The position numbers and the translations under genes are program-made. Shown one piece after another: positions 45,916 through 57,900 of a DNA stretch of 64,000 nt. Source of the stretch: Ciona intestinalis (lineage: Eukaryota > Chordata > Ascidiacea > Phlebobranchia > Cionidae). A model generated the notes under the pieces. That model saw only the letters and a list, made by a program, of their open reading frames with translations. It made no database searches and was not told the DNA's origin. Location of the stretch: assembly GCF_000224145.3 (NCBI RefSeq), contig NC_020176.2, positions 1,601,703 to 1,665,702 on the forward strand. Direction: 5' to 3'. The stretch's first letter is position 1. The number at the start of each line of letters is the position of its first letter.

Positions 45916-48900
45916 TTACTCTAGAACTAAAATATCTTTATTTAAGTTTAATTCTGCGTCACCCATGACAGTTAAGCCTTCAGTGTCGATTAAAAGTGGT
46001 GAATCGCGCGACGTTATCGTTGCGTCGAACAATAAGTCTCCATCATCACTGCATTCCGAACTCGATGCTGTCATGTGACCTTCCCGTGACCTCAAGCTGT
46101 CAATCATCCGCTGCTGCTTTAAAACTTTCCGCTGTAGTTGGTGGATAATCTCGCTTGAATCGGTGGAGTCACCATTACAACCTGTGAGGTTTGGTTGGGA
46201 CCTGGACGTCTCGGATAACTGAGAAAAAAGTAAAATCTTGGTCATAAATTACGAAGCCATAATAAATTTCATGAATCTGGCCCTGGTCAAGTGCTTCTTT
46301 TACACGGTTTTCAAATGAAGTAACAGAAAAAAATTTAGCCCAAGAATAATTTACTCTTAAGAGATACATACTTCACCTAAAATGGTACCATCTTATTTAT
46401 GACCAGTAAATTTTAAAATATAAAATACTAACAAAAATTTGTGCTATTCCCTATATAAGTGCCAAGGCTGGTTTATTTCAAGTGTTTAGCTTTTGTCAAT
46501 TATTCCCATACAACAATTTCCATATCATTATTAAAACAGCAAAACAGTTCAAAAATATTACCTTGACTTTTAAGCTTGAAATTTCTTGTTTTAACTCAGC
46601 CATCTCCATTGAACTATCGGCTTCGCGTAACCTTAAGGACATCAAAGCTTCTTGGTTCTGACGAATAACAGGAATATTGAATTATATATTGACCCTGAAT
46701 CCTTGGTGTTTTTATAGAAACTATAAAAGGGTGCTTCATACAGCTTTTGCTCACAGTTGTAACTTAAGTAGTATAAATCATTTGGAGGAAATATATTGTG
46801 TAATAACTTATAATTTGGCCCAAGACATTCTTAATCATTTCAATTAAAAAACCGGCGCCATGGCATAGTGGTTAGCGCGCCTGCCTGTAACCCAGAGGTA
46901 ATGGGTTCAGAGCTCGTCGCTGCTACCATTGTGGGCGTATGTGTCNNNNNNNNNNNNNNNNNNNNNNNNNNNNNNNNNNNNNNNNNNNNNNNNNNTTTCA
47001 CAGTATGTAAGTATGGGTTTGTGGGCAATATGACATACATATATATGTAGTGATTAAACTAATGTAATTTTCGGATTGCAGGGTTGGATCAATTGACTGT
47101 TATATCATCTTACCCCAACCTACTATAACTTTATCCATTTTTTTACGACTGCCATATAATAGCGCTAAATTCTGTTCTGTTTGTTATTTTAGCATAGACC
47201 GACCTAGTATATGTTAAAATTAACACACACAACATACCAACCATCTTAAATCACAGGGTCCATACATTATGTCATCATCATACGATTGCACCGTTAGAGT
47301 ATGGAGTTTGGAGACATGCGATGAAGTGGACCTGTAAGTTATGATATCATCATATTATGACATCATTATTATGACATCACCATAGTATGGCATTAGATCA
47401 ATGCATTCCATATCTATTTTCTAAAATTAAATTTTAAAATTAGAATTTATCATATGAATAATGTAAAGCAAATAAAAAAAGGATTTTTGTTTTTAACCAC
47501 ATTAAACTATAGACACATAAACATATAGGTATCCATAATTAAATCCAGCTGTACATGCGCAGTATTCCACCCCACATTTTATGTTACATTCTCCACGTTT
47601 AACAATAAGTTTCTATGTTTAACAACTATAAGTTTAACAACTACCGGCGCCGTGGCGTAGTGGTTAGCGCGCCTGCCTGTAACCATTAGGTAATGGGTTC
47701 AGGCTCGTCGCTGCTACATTGTGGGCGTATGTGTCCTTGAGCAAGACACTTAACGGCAATTGCTCCAACTCAGTGGTCACTAATGGGTTGTCTAAATTAT
47801 CAGCCATACATAAAAAAAAATAATCACCCACAAAGTAACATACATGGTAACTCGTAAGCTGGCACGAGGTGTTAAACCCGTGTTATAACGACTGTCATTT
47901 TCCGGCCACGCGAGGATAAAGTAAGTTACATTCATTCATTCATTCAATTAATATGGTTGTCAACTTGTCATAACAGTTTGGGTGGTGAAACTTAAAACAT
48001 ATATTTCTTCTAAGATCGAAGTTGTACGTTATATAATCTGTACTAATTTAACATAAAACAAAGAAACTGACCTTGCTTTCAGTATGAGCAAGACGTGCCG
48101 ACACTTCATTCAACTCCTGTCGTAAAACTCTCTCGTTATCAACAGCAACCCTACTTCTCTCCTTGTGTAAACATCGGTCTTCATCTGATCTTCGGAGCTG
48201 GGAGTTGCACACTTGGTTCTGTGAGAAATAAATCATAAAAACATATTATAAATCTTTGATTCTTGTTTGAAAAACTTTTTTTACAAACTATAAGAATGGT
48301 TCGAGTGAAGAAAAAACAAGGTTCTTCAATTTTGTGGTTTCTATACACTTAGGTAGGAGTACGAAACAATTTCTTTAACTGAACATTATGACGTTTTGAC
48401 GCATTGCAAAAAAAATAATAATAGAACAAACACTTGTAAAAAAAAAATTGTTAACCTTTTTTTACAAATTTGTATTTGTTACGAACCGCAGTTTCAAGTT
48501 CCATGATCCGATGTCGTCCCTCAGCAAGTTCGGCACTTAACTTCGTCTCCCGGAACCTGGCAGATAAAACTTCTTCTTGCAGCTCCTGTAGTGCAACCTT
48601 GTGTTGTTTCGAACTCGTCAGTGTTGTGCGACGTGAATTAGCCATGCGTGACATGTGTTTCTATCATAGAAATATAATATTAATATATTTATTTTGTAAA
48701 GAAATATAAGAATGCATTCATCTGATCATGAACATCGGATTAAAACATTGGGAAACACTGCATTAAATCATTGGGAAACACTGCATTAAACCCCACCTGC
48801 CAGTTATCCTCCAATTGATGAAGTTTATGAGCAAGTTCCTTCATTGAGAGGTTGGATTCAGCTTCCCGCATCTTTACAGCGATCAGCTCCTCCTGGAGGG

Positions 48901-51900
48901 AGGTCACCTTCGATTGATCGACAAGCTCACGATTTTTCTCACGGAGATCGCATAACTTATCCTGGATGTATGTGGGTGTTATTGGGTGTATATGGATGCA
49001 AGTTAAAGTATGTGCGCAAATATCAGGTTGTATAAAATGTCATCTAAGGACTTGAGTGATAAATTTTAAGTGGACAAGAAGTGTATGTTTTAGGACACTA
49101 GTGTTATACCTTCTTAACTTGTTTTACATTCGTAAGTTACGTTATTTTATTCCTACTATTAATTATATATAAGTAGTCTGTCTGGGTTTGGGTGATTGGT
49201 CAAATTAGACATAAATCCCGGGTCCTTAAACAAGAACCTCACCTATATAGAATGTGTCATAAAAACACAAACCAAGGTATATTATCATTGTTAATACAAA
49301 GAAGCAAACATGTAAATACCTGAAGTTCAACAATGGTAGAAGCAGCTTCAGCTTCTTGTAGTTTAGCTTGCACAAGCTGTTGTTGTAAATGCATGATGAA
49401 AGTTTCGGAATGCTGTGGGCTGCTGGGGGGGTTGGTTTCTGAGTTGAAATAAAAATATTTAAATTCGGTTTATTGTTGATATTCCATTTCACGTGGGAAT
49501 ACGCAGTAGGATAGCCTATGAGACCTGAGATTTAGCTCGGAGTTATTTATGCCAACACACAAAGGTTTATGGCCCAGTAGTGACCACTGGGTTGGAGTTT
49601 ACCAATATTAATTATTACCATGGTAGTTTGCCATATACTTTATGTAAGCAGTGAATGATAATGTCAATTGCCACATACCATTAGGTCCGGGGCACTTATG
49701 GAGATTTTCCTAGTTTTTCTAAAGAGGTGAAAGGGAGAAAAAAGCAGAACCAAAAACTAGAAAATTATTTATTTTTTTACGAAGCAAGAGCTCCCACCTT
49801 CATCCTGGGATGCAGGGCTGTTGATCTTCTTCCCTAGTCTTGCTTGTCTCTTCGCAATACTCAGCTCCTTACCCATGATGATCTTTTCTTCCGCTTCTAA
49901 TGCTCGGTTTACTCGATCCTGAAGGTTACGATTAAAGTTAAAGGGTCTCAGCTGTAACCCAGATCATGAGAGTTAAGCTCATGGCACTAAACCAAGGTTT
50001 GAAACATTTAATCAGTACCAGAAATAAAGGAATTTATAAATGAAACCACAAGATTAATTAACTTCCAAAGACAGCCAACAATGCATCTTAAATCAAGCAA
50101 CTCGCAGCTACAAACACAGAAATGTTCTACAGAGTATAAAACAACAACAAAGTAACATTGGGGTCTATAAGGAACTAAAAATTTAAAGCATATATACCCC
50201 AGCAGTGAATTCACTTTAAATCAAATAACTCATGGTACAAAAAAATGGTATCTACCAAGCATCTAAATACCTGAATCAATTTATCAGCAAGTTGTCCGTT
50301 TTCTGCTTCAAGCTCATCAAGTCGTTGTCGTAGCAACCGATTCTCGGTTCTCAACCTCCTCATCTCAACTTGCTCCTCCTGTTCCTTGTTCCTCATCGTC
50401 ATGTACTCCTTCTCTAATCTGGAAGTTGGTGATAATTTTTTTAAACGCAAAAAAAGAACAAAATAAAAATCCGCTACTAATTTTATTTCAACAACTTGTT
50501 TACATCCAGTTTAAAGAAATTGAAAGATTTTAGTTTTTTATCGAAATATTTGAAAATCAAACAGTTAGTTTATATTAAACATTTAAACTTAAACAAGGTA
50601 TTTAAAATGGAGAAAAGGGTTTTTGTATTGTTTATAATTATTTTGTTTAGGAATATTTTTATAGAAGAAATAAAGTTTATACCGTTTAACTTTCTTTGGA
50701 TTGTATTTAACGAGAGCAAACGCTCGCTGGAACAAAAGATTTGGATCCTTGTTGTAAAAGTTTGGAAGATCTTTGGTAATGAGCTGGAAGTATTTGGGTG
50801 GTGTTTAGTGACTTGTGAGTGATTATTAAGCAAGGTAATTTTCAGGTGAGTTTGATCCATTGTTACTAGTTAGGAGGACAAGGAAACATAAGAAGTAAAC
50901 CTATATTTTGAAATAGAGGTAACATTGCAAAGAGACGGAGTCGTTTTCAACATAATATAGGTTTGGGAAAACGTTTATGTAAGAGTAATATACACTTTTA
51001 TTATACCTTAGTGGTTGAAGGCAATTATGAAAACCAATGTATTGATTCAATGATTTATTATATCAATACATCGATAAACTCTGTATTCACTTAATTGCCT
51101 GTGTGTGGATGATTTGAATAAATGTAAATATATACCAATGCAATCTCATTAATATACAGCTTTGGGTCTAAATATAAAGTTTTGTACATATGCCCTTTTA
51201 AAAATAGATGTTAAAACTAAGGATATAAGTTTTTGGCTGTTTTATTTATGTTGCTCATATTTCCGAAACAAAGTTTACAAACGAAAACAAACTTACTTTC
51301 AACATTCCCTCCATGTCCATTGCAAGCAACTCCTTTTCACTGCTCAACAAGAGAGCTAAGCTAAGTCGAAATATGATCTCCATGCCCTAGCATTATGTAT
51401 GTTGGTTACAAATGACAAAAAGAAACAATAAATTTAAAATAAAAGCAGAAAAGTGCTATAGAAAGGTGTATCTGCCCCACTACATATCCATTGTTCTGAA
51501 ACTATATTTGTTGCGATGTATTGAAAAAATTTGCCAGACAATATCCTGCAATGCCTTTATAAACTTTAAATGGCACACCAAAAATCACAGATTAAGAACA
51601 ACTTGTTAAAAATAAAAACACAGTTTATCCAACCTCAGATATAAATACATCTAAGACACGAGAAGCGAGGTTGAGGTCAAAGGTTGTAGCGAACCAAAAG
51701 TAAGAAACCACGGTGATGCAAACATGGAGTTGTGGAAACCTTGTGCTTGGAAGTGAGTGAAGAGATCCGGGGCTTGCTCCTGGGTAAGAAAANAGGAATA
51801 TTAATATTCTTCCTATGAGTATAGTCATTCTACCAGTGGGTATAGGTGTCATGACACACCAGCTTGTATAGAAAAGTACAGTGCTACAACTTGGGAATAA

Positions 51901-54900
51901 CACAGTATCTCATTATATGTCAGATCTGGACCTTGGTCATGGCTTGGTGTATGCGGAAAAGGCAATTAATATGGGTTTTCTCAGGGTCATGGGCATTATG
52001 CTTTTAATTTTATAACAAAATTTGGACAACATTGTTAAAATATATTTATTATAAATGCAATATACTGCAATGATTGCAATATACGCTTATTACCCCAACA
52101 CCCAACAAAGCTTTACCAAGTTAAAGAATACAATAACCAGGAATTTACATGACATAAGATAGTATTGAATGCCTTAACAATGCACATGCAATATATGCAT
52201 CATATAAATATCCACAATTGTACAGAATGTGAGTTTAACGATCATTAAATCAATTATTAACAGCTGGCAATGCAGAACATACAACAGCAACATATGTGCA
52301 GCGTGTTTACAACCTGTTAAATATGACCCAGATAAACAAAATCATATTAAAAAAATAAAAAATATGGAAAATAATAAACAGAAGATACAAAAAAAGAAAT
52401 ACAAAAAAATGACATTATGACATTTGTAAAAAATAATAACAGCAAACATGACACACACATATATATATATTTATATATAATTTTTTGTTTTGTTTAATTA
52501 TAATAACAAATAACTTATTTAAAATATTGAAGATAGAAAACAAGAGAAACAATGGCAAAATGACAGACAATAGGACATTCTATTCTACATGGGTGAGGTC
52601 CTACAACATGGCATTTCATGGGAAATGGAGCCTGAGATTTACGCCAGTGTTGGTTCATTACTCCAAAAGACATGTGGATAAAATATGAGCACAAATTGGT
52701 TGAATTAAAAAAAAATATTCAAGGGGAAATTTCTGACCAAACTAACCTGTAGCATATTCTCCAACTGGTACATACAGAGCCCTAGTTCTGCCATGGATGG
52801 TTTGAAAAGCTCGCGCAGTCGATATTCTTTCATGAGGCAGACAAACACAGCAAATGCTTCTTCCTCAGGCATTTGCATGAGGAGTAAACCAACTATGAAC
52901 GCACTGCCTTGGCAGTAACCAACCTCACGGTCAACCAAGGAGTATGCCTGTATGGTGAACATATACTTATAATATGTATAAGGTAGTTTAGTTTCAGTCC
53001 TGAATATAGGAGAATCAGGAAAACTGTGGTAGCATGTTACGCATATTTTAAAGTGTCACCACAATTTTCGAATATGTGTTTTACTTTTTGAATGTGTGTT
53101 TTTGACGTGTCACTCCAATTTTTTGAAACAGGAGTGAAATAATTTCCTTTAGCACCCTAGTTTTACACCTTAATACAGCTTTTATCCTGCTTTTATCTGT
53201 CTATACAAACAAGCAGGTTCAAAGTTGCAGTTTTCAACATTAATCTATGAAGTTCCTATTTTTAAAGTTATGAATGAAACTTAATTTTAATAATGTCACT
53301 TCAGATTATGTTTCAAAAAACAAGACATCTGTTCAGTGTTTGACATGTGAGTAACAATGATAAATGAGATATAGAATATGAACTTGATTAATGCAATACA
53401 TTGGAACAACACATGTGAGTCACAACTAAAGCATTTGGTTGGATTTGGCACAAGTATAACAACCAGTTTCAGTACAAATATAACAGCCAATATATAGGGC
53501 ACATCGCTTTACTTTTAAGGTTTCGGTTTAACAATTAAAACCATCTTTATTGATGTCTGAAGTTAAATCTAATGTTACTAAGCAAACAAAAGAAAAATTA
53601 ATTGATGCACATTCACATTTACAGTGCCTAACCATAATGATTATTTTATTTAATCCCAATATACCACACAATATAAGGTGTATTCAACTACCAGTGGTGA
53701 ACCTACAATGATAGTTGACCTGCTGCAAGCATTCAAAGTTGTTTGTTTAATCATGAAAAGCTAAGGACGTGTCACTCACTAGACATCACAATGCTGATTG
53801 CTGTTTGTAGGAAGTATTATGACATCACAACTGAGCAGTGGCATAATATTGATTTGTTTGTTTGTTTAAACAAAAGTAATTAATGAATAAACCTGGTGCT
53901 GCTGTTTAAAAAAAGTCACTTCCAAGTTTTGGGCCAAATTTGAATAAGAAATCATTGTATTGAATGTGACTGGGTGATTTCATTACCAAATTTATTTAAA
54001 TGAAAAGATATGCTATAAAACAAACTTTCGATTTTGATTGTTTTTTGTGCCATAAAACTTGTGGCAGACCGAATATTTGATAATGTTTAGATTCATGTAA
54101 AGGTTTTTGGTAATGTCAGCAAAGTTTTGCTAAACAAAGTGCTTATGCCGACAGCTACAAGCGTGGCAATTAAATCTTTACAAAATACTACACAGGAAGT
54201 AGTTCATGCTGTATAATGTTCATGCTCCTTAAAATACAAAAATCCTTTGAATGAATGAATGTAACTTGTTTGTTGTTGCCCTACCACCTTATTAGTTGTA
54301 AAGTTTACAGAATAATGTTAAACAAAACATCAGGGGTTTACCTGCCATTCTGCCAACCATGCAGCCGAATGTGTGTTGTGTATTCCCACTTGTTTAATAT
54401 TATGCTGTTTATGAATCCTCTACAGAGTTACAATTATACCTTTACTTTAATAAAACACTGTTGCTGCCAGGCAGACTATATTTGTTTTGTCAGCTCATGT
54501 TGCATTTATTTGGGTACTGACATTAGGACGCTCCCATACGCCTCGTCTTCATCATAGTAAATGGCACTCATGAATGTAAAAGGTAAAAAGTAGAAAAAAA
54601 AGCAGTAGGCAACTTTACCTTGATAACATTAAATAAAACTTCTTGTCCAATTCCATCTTTATCTTTAAAGAACTCTTGCTCAGGATACGTGCGTGCGATG
54701 TCGCGTCTTATGAGTTTTTCTGACGGTGAATTTTGTCGAAGAAGTTCAGAATATTTCTCTTTGAAAGTTGAACAGTGAGCATTACACAGATGTTGCCATG
54801 CCAACCCTCGGAAATGATGGGGAATCCCCATTCGAATCATTTCCTGGGTAAACGATTATTTGTTAATGTTGTAAAAAACAACAAATTTACAATATCTGGT

Positions 54901-57900
54901 TTAACATCAACTAACCCTAACTTTTATAACTTGAGACTAAAGTCTACAGAAAATCCCAAAAACTAATTCTTACAGAAAGCTTTGTCTAGATGTCAACACA
55001 GCCATTTATTTAAGTGTCAGGTAGTGTGAGCAATAACTTGCGTTGTAAGGAACAACATGCGCTACAATGTGGTCCGAAAATACAGTAATAAATCAAAGGT
55101 TTTTAAAAATGGGTAAGACTAACTCGTATGTTTTTAACTGAAAAACAACTTGAAAATACTGTGAAAAAAACACCTTTTAGTTGTAAAACACTGCAATAAA
55201 AACAACCTTTGGTTATGAAACACTGTAATAAATATATTTTACAACCACGCGAACTATGCATTGCACTGGTGAGAACTGTTATTCTAATGCATTATAAATG
55301 CAATGAATGTTTATATGAGATCTGGAAGTGTGTGGCATAACATGTTTATCAAAATTTTACTAGTATTATTTTTTTTTTTTTAAAGGTTAGCAACACTAAA
55401 CACTTTTACAAAATGCTAAATGCATGACAATGTATGCATAACAGTGTATAATGAATATTCACAAACTGGAGTGACAACTGACATCTATATATGTATGTCA
55501 CATTACACATGTGTGTAGCATCGTAGTTTTCCTTATGTGGTTAAGCAATGCAAATATAAATGACCTTTATATGACTTAATCAAAACGTATGTGTGACGTG
55601 TGTGCACGCGTCGTACGATACCAATTACCCAACACCGGTATGTATACTGGAACTTGTATACATGTCACGTGTGGATAAATAAGTTACATGAAATTATACT
55701 TGTAGTCTGGGACCTTGAGTGTTGAGATATTGGGCTAAATCTGACCTAACCTAGGATCCCTGACCTTACCCATATTCATATACAATAGAAACTAGAAAGC
55801 ATGCTGGTTGCTGGAATTAAACCAGAACTAAAACACCATATTACATATAACAAACAGTATATATGTGTCAAACATATTTTGCACTATGGTTTGTTACATA
55901 TTTAAATTGAAACAATTTACAGAAAAAAGAATTACCTTCAGTTGTTTTCCATTCTTCTTCTGATAATCATTCCAATTATTTACAATCTTCCCCCATAAGT
56001 TCCATGTTTTATTATCCGTGTCGTTTGATTGGTTGCTATTTGTATCGTTACCAGCGCTGTGCATTGAGGTTGGTGAGGCCGAACCGTTGCTGCTTCGTCG
56101 TGACTCAGAATGCCCACCCTCACTTGAAACTGACTTGAGGGATTTCTTATCAGCTTCCAGTAGTCTGTGAAAGAGTATGGTGGTTATATGGAGACACTAG
56201 CAGAGTTTATTTAAAACTATACTGTAATTATCGCCTTTTTATTGTGTTGTAACTACAGCGTTACTCGTCATTTGTATCGCCTCTAATAACGCAGTGATCA
56301 AAGTAAGATTAGTATTCAATAAACTGGGTATTCCTGCTTGCATTGGTATGAACACGTCACATGCTAGGCGAAAACATGACTTATATTTATCAATATGGGT
56401 AAGGAGCTACGGCGACATGTCCAGATTGTCACGTATCCATAAAGGTTACATGGAGTGAAACAGACTTACTTCTGAACCATACTAGTTGACAAAAGGACTG
56501 ATAGTCATCTACGGTATGCTATAAGGATTTACCCAAAGATTTATCATTCCATTTATATAAATAGTTCCTATGGCAAGGTATGCCAAGGAAACTTGGATTT
56601 AGATAAAAGTTGGTTCGTTTTAATTAAAACACCAGTTTTAGAAATTTCCAAACTATTTATCAAGCTGTAATATCAGGATACAGCATACAGTCCCAGGTCC
56701 TAGTCTAGTGTGTTGTGGACCTGTCTCAAGTTACCAACAATGTATAAAAAAGTGATGGTGTTCGTTTCCTAAAGTTGTAAACTATAGACTTTTATAAATT
56801 TGTTTGCCACACATAGGTCCTCGATATTCTTGTTTTATAATTTGACGCTACAAGGTTTTAAAACCCCTAAAATGGGTTAGCACAACAAGTCTTAAAAAAA
56901 CATACACAAGAAAACTAAGACTGACATTACTCATAAAAGGGGAGTGATGATTTTTGTCAAAAATAGCCTGAAATGACAGTATGACACTACCGTGAAAGTG
57001 ACAATTCATATCCTGAGCAGTACGAATAAGGTCGGCATTTAAAAACAAAAATAAAGTCTACATGTATTTTGTGAGGGTAAAAATGAAAAGTAATCCAGCT
57101 TATGGGTAACATATAACAGCCTCTATGTTGCAGCATAGCATGCAAGTTCAAGCATTAAACCACTATTACCTAGCATCATGTGTATATACTATATATAATA
57201 TTCAAACAAGCAAGACTTCGGTGTATTCACCACATTAAACAATAAGGTTTCATATGTTTGACCAGTGTATGAGTCTAAGTGCATTTTAAAAATCTCGCCC
57301 CTTTTTGACCAAAATTCATTTTTTTCCTAAAACACTGCTTGTCTTATATTCCAACTGATAAATGCTGACATAGTGAATTAGCACTTGTTTATAAAACTAA
57401 TATCGTAAGCATTAAGTGGGCTAGGAACAATGAGCATTATTACATCATGGTGATCAGCACTTTACGTCAAAGTGAAACCAAAATAAACAAAGCACACTTG
57501 TGATGTCATAATCATTTAATTGTCTTAGCACAATCAACGAACAAATGTAGGAATGTAATACCTATCTTATCATTAATGTTACTTTACATTAAAAAAAGGT
57601 AGCTATTATTACATGTAAAATTATATATACTTATAACATTGTCTATATTAAAAAAGTAGGCATTATTATATTTACATTAATAAAAATAAACATAGAGTTT
57701 ACATGTATAGCCAACAATATATAAATATACCTATTTTGTTGTTCAATTTTTTGAAGAATTTCAATTTCTTCTGCATTGAGTTGTTGCATGGCAGATTCAC
57801 TTAAAGCAAGAGAATCATTGGTGATAACATTTTGTTGGGGACCTATAAATGTGCATATGGAAAATTAGGTAGGAGAAATATTACGGAACTACATTGCGCA

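Noticed and set aside
46860..46930. tRNA-like A and B boxes.
   Set aside because: The sequence is the head of a dispersed SINE; it lacks a cloverleaf with paired acceptor stem, so it is not called as a tRNA gene.
50761..50860. Extending EVI5 exon 50683-50783 upstream to include TPPKYFQ, which resembles the family.
   Set aside because: No AG acceptor exists at the right place and a stop lies just upstream. The CTTCCAG acceptor with a CACTAAAC branch-like site fits better, although it drops a few usual residues.
54255..54557. 100-codon plus-strand open frame.
   Set aside because: It lies in an EVI5 intron on the opposite strand, without recognisable domain or splice signals.
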